Positions 48,015 to 56,083 of a stretch of DNA of 64,000 bases are shown here, one piece after another. Location of the stretch: NCBI GenBank assembly GCA_030524635.1, contig JAUNGG010000005.1, positions 49,143-113,142 on the forward strand. Reading direction: 5' to 3'. Each line of letters opens with the position of its first letter. The stretch's first letter is position 1. Both the position numbers and the translations under genes were made by a program. Under the pieces are notes generated by a model. It ran no database searches, had not been told where the DNA came from, and saw only the letters and a list, made by a program, of their open reading frames with translations. The stretch is from Lachnospiraceae bacterium (GTDB lineage: Bacteria; Bacillota; Clostridia; Lachnospirales; Lachnospiraceae).

Positions 48015-49790
48015 CTATAAAAACTGGCTTTGATAAAGCTTATAATAAGCCCCTTTTTTCTCCATCAATTCCTGATGACTGCCTGCCTCCTGGATATTCC
48101 CCTGGTCAATGACAAAAATGCGGTCTGCCTTTCGGATGGTGGAAAGACGATGGGCAATAATAAAAGAGGTGCGGCCCTTCAGCAAAGTTTCAATTCCTTT
48201 CTGCACCAGAATCTCGGTGTGGGTGTCAATGCTGGAGGTGGCTTCATCCAGGATCAGAATCGCCGGCTTTGAGATCATGGTCCGGGCAAAGGCAATCAGC
48301 TGCCGCTGGCCGATGGAAAGCCGGGTGCCCCGCTCGCTGATCTCAGTATCATATCCGTTTTCCAGATCCATAATAAACTGGTGGGCATGAACCGCTTTTG
48401 CCGCCTCCACCACCTCCTCATCCGTGGCATTTAATCGGCCATACCGGATGTTGTCTTTCATTGTGCCGGAAAACAGGAAATTATCCTGGGTCATGATTCC
48501 AAGCTGACTCCGAAGGCTTTCTAGTGTTACCTGCCTTACATCCTGCCCATCCAGCAGGACAGCTCCTCCGCTGACTTCATAAAAGCGGCTGATCAGATTG
48601 ACAATCGTTGTTTTTCCGGCGCCGGTGGGCCCCACCAGGGCGATGGTTTCTCCAGGCTTCACGGCAAAGCTCACATCCCTCAGCACCAGCTGATCCGGCT
48701 CATCACTGTATGCAAAGGATACATGAGAAAATTCCACTGCTCCGGTCAACGGAGGCAGCACTAAAGCATGCTCTGCATTTTTAATATCCGCCTCCGTATC
48801 CATAATATCAAAAATCCGCTCGGCCGCTGAGATATTAGTCGTCAGCTTATTATAAAAGTTTGCCAGATTCCGGATCGGGCTCCAGAACATGGCAATGTAG
48901 GTGGAAAATGCCAGGAAGGTGCCGATCCCGATCTGTTCAGCGCCTACGATCCGGATTCCGATAAAATACAGAAGGAAGCCGCCTAATCCCCAGGTAATCT
49001 CGACTACAGGACCAAAGCCGTCAGCCACCGCCACAGCATCGATAAAAGCCTTCCGGTGCTGATCCGTCAGATCGTAAAAGATATCCCTGGTCTCCTCCTC
49101 TGCCGCAAAGCTCTGGATCACCCGGATACCGGAAATATCTTCATGGATATACGCGCTGAGATTCGAGGTTTTCTTCCGGTAGATCTGCCACAGCCGGTGG
49201 GCTGTTGTTTCGATCAAAAACATCCCCGCCGCCAGCAGCGGAACCGTCAAAAGTGCTGCCATAGCCAGCCTGTAATTTTTTACCAGCATGATCACTGCCA
49301 CACAGAGAACCGTTGCCAGATCCGGCACCAGCTGAGTCACACTGTCGGAAAGCACATCCTTCAGAGAATTCACATCCCCGATCACCCTTGCCAATATCTT
49401 TCCAGTGGGACGGCTGTCAAAAAACTGAAAGCTCAGCGTCTGGATATGCTCATAAAGCTGCTGCCGGATGGTTACCAGCACCCGGTTGGTAACAGAAGCC
49501 ATGATATGCATTCTGGCCTTCGTCCCTGCCAGAAACAGCAGAAACATCAGGCAGGCTGCCGCTCCCAGCTTCAGAAGCCCTGGAATGCTGCCATTTGCCA
49601 CATATACGTTCACCGCCAGCTCCATAAGAAGAGGCGTCACCATGCTGATGGCGATGGTTCCTGCCATGATCATAAGCACCAGGAGCAGCTCCTTTTTATA
49701 GGCCAGAAGATAACGAAACAGGCGGAACAGTGTTTCTTTTTTCGGCACGCTGCGCTGTTCTTCGTCCATCCGGCTTGCGTTTACTGCCAT
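48015..49790 (-). CDS. Heterodimeric multidrug ABC exporter subunit, BmrD-like (catalytic half)
   Basis: A 591-residue fused membrane-ATPase half-transporter. About six membrane helices occupy residues 30-310. They are followed by an ATPase with Walker A LVGPTGAGKTTIVNLI, an atypical signature LSIGQRQLIAFARTM and Walker B ILILDEATSSID. The catalytic glutamate E516 and the H-loop histidine (IIAHRLS) are intact. In BmrCD-type heterodimers the catalytic Glu and the degenerate signature occur in the same subunit, as here. It overlaps the partner gene by 10 bp. Substrate is unknown; drugs, peptides or lipids are all possible. Confidence 0.88.
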   Translation of the reverse strand: MAVNASRMDEEQRSVPKKETLFRLFRYLLAYKKELLLVLMIMAGTIAISMVTPLLMELAVNVYVANGSIPGLLKLGAAACLMFLLFLAGTKARMHIMASVTNRVLVTIRQQLYEHIQTLSFQFFDSRPTGKILARVIGDVNSLKDVLSDSVTQLVPDLATVLCVAVIMLVKNYRLAMAALLTVPLLAAGMFLIETTAHRLWQIYRKKTSNLSAYIHEDISGIRVIQSFAAEEETRDIFYDLTDQHRKAFIDAVAVADGFGPVVEITWGLGGFLLYFIGIRIVGAEQIGIGTFLAFSTYIAMFWSPIRNLANFYNKLTTNISAAERIFDIMDTEADIKNAEHALVLPPLTGAVEFSHVSFAYSDEPDQLVLRDVSFAVKPGETIALVGPTGAGKTTIVNLISRFYEVSGGAVLLDGQDVRQVTLESLRSQLGIMTQDNFLFSGTMKDNIRYGRLNATDEEVVEAAKAVHAHQFIMDLENGYDTEISERGTRLSIGQRQLIAFARTMISKPAILILDEATSSIDTHTEILVQKGIETLLKGRTSFIIAHRLSTIRKADRIFVIDQGNIQEAGSHQELMEKKGAYYKLYQSQFL

Positions 49791-51628
49791 AACCCTTCCT
49801 CCTCTCCATACTGTACCTGATAGGTCTGATAATAACGTCCCTTCTGCTCCATCAATTCACGATGGGTTCCTCTCTCCACGATCCGCCCTTGATCCAGGAT
49901 CAAAATCTCATCGGCATGACGGACGGAGGAGATCCGGTGTCCGATAATGATCTTTGTACTGCCCTTCAGCTCCTCCAGGCGCTTCTCGATCTCCTTCTCC
50001 GTTTCCATATCCAGTGCGGAGGTAGAGTCGTCCAGAATCAGGATCGGGCTTTCCTTGGCAATGGCTCTGGCAATGCTGATCCGCTGCTTTTGTCCTCCGG
50101 AAAGGCCTACGCCCCGCTCTCCGATGATGGTGTCATATTGATTTCCAAGCTTCTGGATAAAGCCATGAGCGTCTGCACAAAAAGCAGCCCGCTCCACCAT
50201 CACCTGACTGACCAGCTCCTTCCTTCCCATCTTGATATTTTCTGCAATGCTGTCAGAAAACAGAAACACATCCTGCATCACTGCAGAAATCTGGCTTCTC
50301 AGATCGGACAATGGAAAACTTCGGATATCTTTCCCATCAATTCGGATCTCACCGGAAGATACATCATAAAAACGCTGGATCAGATTGATGATGGAGGTCT
50401 TTCCAGATCCCGTCATCCCCATGATCCCCAGAGTTTTCCCGGCAGGAAGGTCAAAGCTGATCTCCTTTAATATGTTTGTGCCGTGAAGGCTGAAATCCAC
50501 ATGGTCAAACTGGATGTGGCCGCGGATCTGATTCTCTGGATCTGACAGCCATGATTTCCTCTTCTCCCATTTTCGATTTTCCTGGCTTCCAATTTCATGC
50601 TTCTGTATCTGGGATTTTTGAATATCTGTTTTCCCAGCCTTCGTTTTTTTATTCTCGAACCTAAAATTAACCGGACTCTGAATTTCCGGCTTTTCCCCAA
50701 AGATCGCCTGGATCTTCCGGTTGGAAGCTACAGCAGCGGCAAAATCATTGCTGAGCCATCCTACCATTTCCATAGGCCAGACAATATTATTGGCATACTC
50801 GGTGAAGGCTCCCAGCTGGCCGATGGTGATATTGCCCCGAATCACCAAAATTCCTCCCGCCACGATAACAGCCATCAAAAGTGCTTTAGACAAGAAGGAA
50901 ATATTGGGCTGGTAGCGTGCAATCAGCCTAGCCTGTTCCATGTTCAGATCATAAAATTTCTGATTGTGACCTTTAAATTTATTGATCTCATACCCTTCTC
51001 TGGCAAATGCCTTCACCGTTCTGACACCAGCCAGATTTTCCTGGGCCGTTGTATTCATCTGTGCCGTTTCCTCGCTGATCTTCTCATAGACCGCTCCCAG
51101 GCCATTCTCCATTTTCACTGCAAAAAATACGATCAACGGCATTACCAAAAGCGGCACCAGTGTCAGGACAGGGCTGATGCGGAACATGCAGAACACCATG
51201 ATACAACTGTGGACAAAGCATTCCAAAATCAGCATCCCCACAAACCCGCAGGCATTCCAGATCCGGTCCACATCATCCTTTACCCTGGCCATCAGCTCGC
51301 CGGTATTGTGGCTGTCAAAGTACCCCACAGACAAGGTCTGGATATGGTCAAACAAATCCTTCCGCAGATTGCTGCCGATACTGCAGGCTGCAAAGTCAAA
51401 AATAAATTCCTTTGTATACTGGAACACAGCCCTCCCCAGTCCGATTGCCAAAAGCCCCAGAAGAAGCTTCATCAGAAGCTCCATTTTTCCGCCTACGATC
51501 ACATCATCGATAATTCTCCTGGTAATCTGCGGAGCAAAGGCATCCAGCAGAATACTGATTACCATAGAAATCATCGCGATTCCATACAGCGGACAATATT
51601 GTTTTATGTATTTCCATAGATTTCTCAC
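49781..51628 (-). CDS. Heterodimeric multidrug ABC exporter subunit, BmrC-like (degenerate site)
   Basis: A 615-residue half-transporter with six membrane helices and an ATPase containing GMTGSGKTSIINLIQRF, canonical signature LSGGQKQRISIARAI, and Walker B ILILDDSTSALD. Aspartate 534 replaces the catalytic glutamate, so this subunit should carry the non-hydrolysing site of a heterodimer. A lysine/glutamine-rich linker of about 45 residues (about 330-375) separates the two domains and is longer than usual. The start is GTG (51628) after GGGGGAA. It is the first structural gene behind the attenuator-like leader (51695-51979). Confidence 0.88.
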   Translation of the reverse strand: MRNLWKYIKQYCPLYGIAMISMVISILLDAFAPQITRRIIDDVIVGGKMELLMKLLLGLLAIGLGRAVFQYTKEFIFDFAACSIGSNLRKDLFDHIQTLSVGYFDSHNTGELMARVKDDVDRIWNACGFVGMLILECFVHSCIMVFCMFRISPVLTLVPLLVMPLIVFFAVKMENGLGAVYEKISEETAQMNTTAQENLAGVRTVKAFAREGYEINKFKGHNQKFYDLNMEQARLIARYQPNISFLSKALLMAVIVAGGILVIRGNITIGQLGAFTEYANNIVWPMEMVGWLSNDFAAAVASNRKIQAIFGEKPEIQSPVNFRFENKKTKAGKTDIQKSQIQKHEIGSQENRKWEKRKSWLSDPENQIRGHIQFDHVDFSLHGTNILKEISFDLPAGKTLGIMGMTGSGKTSIINLIQRFYDVSSGEIRIDGKDIRSFPLSDLRSQISAVMQDVFLFSDSIAENIKMGRKELVSQVMVERAAFCADAHGFIQKLGNQYDTIIGERGVGLSGGQKQRISIARAIAKESPILILDDSTSALDMETEKEIEKRLEELKGSTKIIIGHRISSVRHADEILILDQGRIVERGTHRELMEQKGRYYQTYQVQYGEEEGLWQ

Positions 51629-51656
51629 ACAATTCCCCCATTTCTATGCATTCCCA

Positions 51657-51688
51657 GTAATCGTTCAGATGCCGGTCTGAACGGTTAC
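51657..51688. repeat. Palindromic element GTAAYCGTTCAGA
   Basis: A 32-bp palindrome has 13-bp arms (51657-51669 and 51676-51688) with one wobble position and a 6-nt centre. Half of the same sequence (CTGAACGGTTAC) recurs at 52184-52195 downstream of trmD. It resembles an interspersed REP-like element, and its RNA form would be a hairpin 29 nt before the exporter start codon. Confidence 0.6.
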
Positions 51689-51694
51689 GATTTC

Positions 51695-51738
51695 AAAAAA
51701 GAAAAGAAGCCGTCCCATCCTCTCGGTTTTCGGCTTCT
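51695..51738 (-). terminator. Terminator T2 in the exporter leader
   Basis: An 8-bp stem AGAAGCCG/CGGCTTCT (51731-51738 with 51705-51712) and an 18-nt loop are followed by TTTCTTTTTT in the minus direction. The 3' arm is complementary to an upstream segment at 51845-51855 inside the short second leader ORF (11 pairs, one G-U), giving a mutually exclusive antiterminator. Confidence 0.8.
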
Positions 51739-51776
51739 ATCCATGCAATGTATTTCCTTCGTTTCCCATAGAGCGC

Positions 51777-51804
51777 AAAAAACCGCAGCCATTCCTGACT
51801 GCGG
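51777..51804 (-). terminator. Terminator T1 in the exporter leader
   Basis: An 8-bp stem CCGCAGTC/GGCTGCGG (51797-51804 with 51783-51790, one G-U) and 6-nt loop are followed by TTTTTT in the minus direction. The 5' arm and loop (GCAG...GGAATG) are complementary to codons 28-31 of the leader peptide (51887-51898), giving a competing pairing. Confidence 0.85.
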
Positions 51805-51806
51805 CA

Positions 51807-51860
51807 TCACTCAGCGAAAATAGATGACACATCTGCGTCCAATGTGGGACAGCTTTCCAT
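51807..51860 (-). CDS. Short second leader ORF (17 codons) overlapping the leader-peptide stop
   Basis: The TGA of the 39-codon leader ORF overlaps an ATG (TGATG) that opens a 17-codon frame, MESCPTLDADVSSIFAE. Its stop codon is 2 nt before the T1 stem. It has no independent ribosome site, so only coupled reinitiation would translate it. Codons 2-5 contain the segment complementary to the T2 3' arm. Translation here would therefore mask both that segment and the T1 5' arm. Coding status is uncertain; its position is what makes it noteworthy. Confidence 0.4.
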   Translation of the reverse strand: MESCPTLDADVSSIFAE

Positions 51861-51979
51861 CATCTGAGTTTCAAAAAGTACTTAAGGCAGACGGAATGAA
51901 TCCTGTTATTACTGATATTGGTATGATCCTGATCATTCATTCTAAGTCCTAAATTAATATCGTATAATTTCTTCATCAT
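51860..51979 (-). CDS. 39-residue leader peptide of the ABC exporter
   Basis: A 39-codon ORF begins at tandem ATGs (51979, 51976) after a strong AAAGGAGG site. The product opens MMKKLYDINLGLRMNDQDHT, continues NISNNRIHSVCLKYFLKLR and has no membrane helix or known domain. It lies about 90 nt after a consensus promoter and 230 nt before the exporter, and is followed by two intrinsic terminators. The arrangement parallels bmrB, the leader peptide that controls bmrCD by ribosome-mediated attenuation in Bacillus subtilis (established there). Sequence homology to BmrB was not assessed. Confidence 0.75.
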   Translation of the reverse strand: MMKKLYDINLGLRMNDQDHTNISNNRIHSVCLKYFLKLR

Positions 51980-52076
51980 CCTGCCTCCTTTCTCACATTT
52001 CGAATCTCAAGTTTCCGTTTTTTCTGTTTCCTCCAGCCTGTTTCTCGTTCCGTAAAACAGGTAAGAACTGGTACTT

Positions 52077-52105
52077 AGCATACTGCGTGTTGGCTGATCT
52101 GTCAA
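52077..52105 (-). promoter_or_regulatory. Promoter of the exporter leader
   Basis: Minus-strand TTGACA (52100-52105) and TATGCT (52077-52082) are separated by 17 bp in the gap after trmD. Transcription would start near 52070, giving a leader of about 440 nt before the exporter start codon. Confidence 0.85.
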
Positions 52106-52191
52106 GCAGTATTTTCCAAAACTGCCTTAGATCGCAACATCCGATGCTTCTGGTCCGGCTCTGCCGGACAAGAAGATGCCTGCCTGAACGG

Positions 52192-52974
52192 TTACATCTC
52201 CCTCGGATCCGAGTCCGACTCATCACCATTTTGCGCCAATTCCTGTGTCTCCAGCAATCCCTCCAAAAACTTCTTCTCCTTTTTGGAAAGATTGGCTCCT
52301 TCTAAAAGATCCGGCCGCCGCTCTAATGTACGCCGAATCGACTGCTGCCGCCGCCATTCTTCGATATTTTTATGATGGCCGGAAAGCAGCACCTGGGGAA
52401 CCGCCATATCCCGGTACACCTCCGGGCGGGTGTACTGAGGATATTCCAGAAGATTATCGTGGAAGGACTCCACCTCCGCTGACACCTCATTGTTCAATAC
52501 TCCGGGAACCAGCCTGGAAATACAGTCGATCATCACCATAGCCGGAAGCTCGCCGCCGGTTAAAACATAATCACCGATGGACAGATAATCCGTGCAGATC
52601 AGCTCCAGCGCCCGCTCATCGATCCCCTCATAATGGCCGCACAGGAAAACCAGCTCGTCCTCCTCTGCCAGCTCCTGGGCGATCTTCTGGTTAAACACCC
52701 GCCCCTGAGGTGTCATGTAAATCACCCTGGGACGCTTCCCCAGCTTTCCGCACAGGTCCTCGTAGGCATCCACCACCGGCCCCGGCTGCATCACCATACC
52801 TGCTCCGCCGCCGTAGGGCGCATCATCTACATGATGGTGCTTATCCCTGGAATAATCCCGGATATTCACAGCCTCCACCGAGATCACGCCTTTTTCCATG
52901 GCCCGGCCTGTGATGCTAGTGCTTAAGCCGCCCATCACCATCTCCGGAAATAAGGTTAAAATATGAAAATTCAT
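52192..52974 (-). CDS. trmD: tRNA (guanine-N1)-methyltransferase TrmD
   Basis: SPOUT-family enzyme forming m1G37 in tRNAs, which prevents frameshifting. The 260-residue protein starts [20 protein letters not shown]. It has the knot motifs [16 protein letters not shown] and [19 protein letters not shown], and the linker with [15 protein letters not shown]. The ATG at 52974 overlaps the rimM stop by 4 bp; an open extension to 53043 lies inside rimM and was rejected. The C-terminal tail (about 20 residues, acidic) is slightly long. After it the canonical rplS neighbour is displaced by the exporter locus. A strong hairpin without a T-run lies at 52147-52176. Confidence 0.96.
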   Translation of the reverse strand: MNFHILTLFPEMVMGGLSTSITGRAMEKGVISVEAVNIRDYSRDKHHHVDDAPYGGGAGMVMQPGPVVDAYEDLCGKLGKRPRVIYMTPQGRVFNQKIAQELAEEDELVFLCGHYEGIDERALELICTDYLSIGDYVLTGGELPAMVMIDCISRLVPGVLNNEVSAEVESFHDNLLEYPQYTRPEVYRDMAVPQVLLSGHHKNIEEWRRQQSIRRTLERRPDLLEGANLSKKEKKFLEGLLETQELAQNGDESDSDPREM

Positions 52975-53483
52975 AGATCCAGCAGTCCCTCCAGCAGATG
53001 AACCTTCACCTCTCCGGCCTCCAGATCTACATTCAGGATACACTGGTCGATCACCGGGATCAACACTTCCCTTCCAGAAGGCATTTCCACCACGTACACA
53101 TCATTGGCTCCAGTCTTCATCACATCTGTCAAGGTTCCCAGGGTCTCCCCCTCATCTGTGATCACGGTAAGGCCGATCAGATCGACGATAAAATATTCGC
53201 CCTCCTCCAGCGCTACCGCCTGGTCACGGTGAATCAGAAGATCCTTCCCCTTATACTTTTCAATATCATTTATATTGTCATATCCTTCAAATTTCAGGAT
53301 TACCATATTTTTAAAGAATTTTACGTTCTGGATCTTTAAGACAAGCTGTTCCCTGCCCGCATCCAGCGTCACTTCCTTCAGCTCCTTAAACCGCTGAGGA
53401 TCATCCGTCGTTGGAAATACCTTTACCTCACCTCGCACACCATGGGTGGAGCTGATCACGCCTACTCGAAGCATTTCTTCCAT
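52971..53483 (-). CDS. rimM: Ribosome maturation factor RimM
   Basis: RimM binds S19 and helps mature the 30S head. The 170-residue protein has the N-terminal RimM signature [20 protein letters not shown] and the C-terminal PRC-barrel part [20 protein letters not shown], then [20 protein letters not shown]. Its stop overlaps the trmD start (ATGA). A terminator-like hairpin lies in the 114-bp gap after the upstream KH gene, so rimM-trmD expression may be partly uncoupled from rpsP. Confidence 0.95.
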   Translation of the reverse strand: MEEMLRVGVISSTHGVRGEVKVFPTTDDPQRFKELKEVTLDAGREQLVLKIQNVKFFKNMVILKFEGYDNINDIEKYKGKDLLIHRDQAVALEEGEYFIVDLIGLTVITDEGETLGTLTDVMKTGANDVYVVEMPSGREVLIPVIDQCILNVDLEAGEVKVHLLEGLLDL

Positions 53484-53555
53484 AAAGAGCCTCCTTCTGT
53501 CAATCAGACAGCAGCCTGCCGGCAGATCTTTCGCCTGGAGCAGGCTGCTTTAACC

Positions 53556-53587
53556 AAAAAAGAAGGCTGCTGCAAATGCAACAGCCT
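53556..53587 (-). terminator. Terminator between the KH gene and rimM
   Basis: An 11-bp stem (AGGCTGTTGCA pairing with TGCAGCAGCCT, one G-U) at 53564-53587 has a very short loop and is followed by TCTTTTTT in the minus direction, 10 bp after the KH gene stop. It probably acts as a partial terminator inside the ribosomal operon. Confidence 0.8.
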
Positions 53588-53597
53588 AAAAGGTTCG

Positions 53598-53825
53598 TTA
53601 CTGAATCTCTACGATTACTTTTTTATCTTCCTTAGAAGCGGCGGCTTTTACTACAGAACGGATCGCTTTTGCAATTCTGCCCTGTTTGCCGATTACCTTA
53701 CCCATATCGGAAGCAGCAACCTTCAATTCGATCAGGGTGTCATCACCCTTCAGGCTTTCGGTAACGACAACTTCGTCTGGATTATCGACAAGTGCCTTTG
53801 CGATAACTTCAACTAATTCTTTCAT
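53598..53825 (-). CDS. KH-domain RNA-binding protein (YlqC/KhpA family)
   Basis: A 75-residue single-KH-domain protein of the YlqC/KhpA group, with the GxxG-type loop VIGKQGRIAKAIRSVVKAAA. In Firmicutes it forms an RNA-binding partner of KhpB and influences cell division and small-RNA biology (known from streptococci). The gene position between rpsP and rimM is conserved. The ATG lies 23 bp after the rpsP stop. Confidence 0.93.
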   Translation of the reverse strand: MKELVEVIAKALVDNPDEVVVTESLKGDDTLIELKVAASDMGKVIGKQGRIAKAIRSVVKAAASKEDKKVIVEIQ

Positions 53826-53848
53826 AAAATCACCTCAAGAATTGCCGA

Positions 53849-54088
53849 TTACTGAATCCCTGCAACTTTTAACAGCTTTGCAACCGTCTCAGTTGGCTGA
53901 GCGCCGTTTGCTAACCACTTCTTAGCAGCCTCTTCATTAAACTTAATAGAACTTGGATCGGTGTTTGGATCATAAGTACCGATCTCCTCGATGAATCTGC
54001 CGTCTCTTGGGGAACGAGAATCAGATACAACGATTCTATAGAAAGGAGCCTTCTTCTGACCCATTCTTCTTAATCTCATCTTTACCAT
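53849..54088 (-). CDS. rpsP: 30S ribosomal protein S16
   Basis: A 79-residue ribosomal protein. It starts [20 protein letters not shown] and has the conserved [20 protein letters not shown] and [19 protein letters not shown]. It lies 113 bp after ffh; the gap holds a perfect 17-bp palindrome (ATATGGAA-A-TTCCATAT, 54141-54157) of unknown relevance. It heads the rpsP-KH-rimM-trmD part of the operon. Confidence 0.97.
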   Translation of the reverse strand: MVKMRLRRMGQKKAPFYRIVVSDSRSPRDGRFIEEIGTYDPNTDPSSIKFNEEAAKKWLANGAQPTETVAKLLKVAGIQ

Positions 54089-54201
54089 GTTACATTACCT
54101 CCTGAATTTTTCTCATAAACTATCTTTTCTCTATCTAGCAATATGGAAATTCCATATAACTAACATGTTTCCTTGCAGCTTCATGAAAGCAATTAAAATC
54201 G

Positions 54202-55572
54202 TTAGAACGGCATCTTAAACTTGCCGCCCATCAGCCCGCCTAATCCGCCGAAGCCGCTTTTCTTCTTGCCGCCCATCATACCGGGAAGCTGCTTCATCAT
54301 CTTCTTCATCTGGTCAAACTGCTTTACCAGACGATTTACCTCGCTGATATCCACACCGGAGCCCCTGGCAATCCGCTGCTTTCTGGACAGGTTCATCAAA
54401 GCCGGATTCGCCCGCTCTGCCGGAGTCATAGAAAGGATAATGGCCTCGATCCGCGCCATATTCTTTTCATTCTCATCCATATCGATGTTTCCAAGCTGTC
54501 CGGCACCAGGCATCATGCTTAAGATGCTGGACATACCGCCCATCTTCTTGATCTGATGCATCTGATCAAGGAAATCATTATAGTCAAACTCTGCCTTCCG
54601 CAGCTTCTGGCTTAATTCCTTCGCCTTCTCCTGATCCACCTCAGCTTCCGCCTTCTCGATCAGGGAAAGGATATCTCCCATGCCTAAGATTCTGGAAGCC
54701 ATGCGATCCGGGTAGAACTGCTCCAGATCCGAAAGCTTCTCACCCATACCAATGTAAAGGATCGGCTTGCCGGTTACAGAACGGATGGAAAGAGCCGCAC
54801 CGCCTCTGGTATCGCCGTCCAACTTAGTCAGGATCACGCCGTCGATGCCGATCTTGTCCTGGAACATACTGGCTACATTCACCGCATCCTGTCCGGTCAT
54901 GGCATCCACCACCAGAATGGTCTGATTGACCTCCACCTGCTCCTTGATCTCCACCAGCTCATTCATCATATCCTCATCAATATGAAGACGGCCTGCCGTA
55001 TCCAGGATCACCACATTCATGCCATTTTTCGCAGCATGCTCGATCGCGGCCTTGGCAATATTCACCGGCTTATTCTTATCTCCCATGGAGAAAACAGGAA
55101 CCCCCTGCTTCTCACCGTTGATCTCCAGCTGCTTGATCGCTGCCGGACGGTAGATATCGCAGGCAGCCAGCAGCGGCTTTCTGCCCTTCGCCTTCAGCTT
55201 TCCGGCAATCTTCGCCGTGGTCGTTGTCTTACCAGCACCCTGAAGACCAGCCATCATGATGACTGTGATCTCACTGGCTGGCTTTAACTGGATCTCTGTG
55301 GTCTCAGAGCCCATCAGCTTGATCAGCTCTTCATTTACGATCTTGATCACCATTTGACCAGGAGTCAGGCTCCCCAGCACATCCTCGCCAACGGCACGCT
55401 CCTGAACGGAACTGATAAATTGCTTTACAACCTTGAAGCTTACATCTGCTTCCAGGAGAGCCATCTTAACTTCCTTCAATGCGGCCTTAACATCGGCCTC
55501 CATCAGACGCCCTTTGCCTCTTAAGTTTTTGAATACATTCTGCAGCTTATCTGCTAAACTCTCAAAAGCCAT
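54202..55572 (-). CDS. ffh: Signal recognition particle protein Ffh
   Basis: The SRP GTPase that targets nascent membrane proteins together with the SRP RNA and FtsY. The 456-residue protein has an N domain, then the G domain with GLQGAGKTTTTAKIAGKLK near 107, DTAGRLHIDEDMM near 189 and TKLDGDTRGGAALS near 246. The methionine-rich M domain carries SGVDISEVNRLVKQF and a Gly/Lys/Met tail. It follows ylxM by 61 bp. No SRP RNA gene was recognised in this window. Confidence 0.97.
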   Translation of the reverse strand: MAFESLADKLQNVFKNLRGKGRLMEADVKAALKEVKMALLEADVSFKVVKQFISSVQERAVGEDVLGSLTPGQMVIKIVNEELIKLMGSETTEIQLKPASEITVIMMAGLQGAGKTTTTAKIAGKLKAKGRKPLLAACDIYRPAAIKQLEINGEKQGVPVFSMGDKNKPVNIAKAAIEHAAKNGMNVVILDTAGRLHIDEDMMNELVEIKEQVEVNQTILVVDAMTGQDAVNVASMFQDKIGIDGVILTKLDGDTRGGAALSIRSVTGKPILYIGMGEKLSDLEQFYPDRMASRILGMGDILSLIEKAEAEVDQEKAKELSQKLRKAEFDYNDFLDQMHQIKKMGGMSSILSMMPGAGQLGNIDMDENEKNMARIEAIILSMTPAERANPALMNLSRKQRIARGSGVDISEVNRLVKQFDQMKKMMKQLPGMMGGKKKSGFGGLGGLMGGKFKMPF

Positions 55573-55633
55573 GAAGCAGACCTCCCTTCATAAAAAGCGA
55601 AAATGGAATATCGAAGCCGGATTCCGTCAACCC

Positions 55634-55990
55634 CTACCGGGATTCAATCTGCGCGATCCGCTCTGCCGCCTCACCTGCACGGGCTAGAAGCAAAGGATCC
55701 CGGGTCTTCTGATAATCCTTTAAAAGTGACTGGATCTCACCAGCCAGCTGCTTTGTCATCATAAATTTCTCTACCAAATGAAGCTTATCCTCATATCCCT
55801 TCAGCAGCCGGTCGCAGCGCCTGACCAGGTCATGAACTCCCTGACGGCTGATGCCCTGCTCCTCCGCGATCTCGCTTAAGGATAAGTCATTGAACACCAC
55901 GTCCTCGTAAATGTGACGCTGATGCTCTGTTAACAGTTCACCATAGAAATCATATAATAAGCCTTGCTGGACGATCTTCTCCATTTCCAT
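55634..55990 (-). CDS. ylxM: YlxM family HTH protein
   Basis: A 118-residue YlxM/p13-like protein (UPF0122) with a sigma-region-4-like helix-turn-helix: [20 protein letters not shown] followed by [20 protein letters not shown]. It is linked to SRP function by position next to ffh in Firmicutes. The ATG at 55990 ([11 protein letters not shown]) was chosen; the second ATG (55984) is equally possible. A longer frame to 56029 would start inside the promoter. The promoter -10 ends only 10 bp before the first ATG, implying a leaderless or very short-leader mRNA. Confidence 0.9.
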   Translation of the reverse strand: MEMEKIVQQGLLYDFYGELLTEHQRHIYEDVVFNDLSLSEIAEEQGISRQGVHDLVRRCDRLLKGYEDKLHLVEKFMMTKQLAGEIQSLLKDYQKTRDPLLLARAGEAAERIAQIESR

Positions 55991-56000
55991 CACCTGTGTT

Positions 56001-56029
56001 ATCATACACGAAAGTACGGCGGGTGTCAA
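56001..56029 (-). promoter_or_regulatory. Promoter of the ylxM-ffh operon
   Basis: Minus-strand TTGACA (56024-56029) and TATGAT (56001-56006) have an ideal 17-bp spacer. Predicted transcription start is near 55994, only about four nucleotides before the ylxM ATG. An inverted repeat GTCAAG-N8-CTTGAC (56025-56044) overlaps the -35. Confidence 0.85.
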
Positions 56030-56083
56030 GTGTTTTTTCTTGACGGGGTGGATTTTTTGTTTTGTGCTGGATGCTTGGGGTAG

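Noticed and set aside
52147..52176. Hairpin after trmD as terminator
   Set aside because: A strong stem (GTCCGGC/GCCGGAC) but no T-run follows; it may be a structural RNA end but cannot be called an intrinsic terminator.
54141..54157. 17-bp palindrome between ffh and rpsP
   Set aside because: A perfect but loop-less DNA palindrome without a T-run or matching copies elsewhere; too little to call a site.
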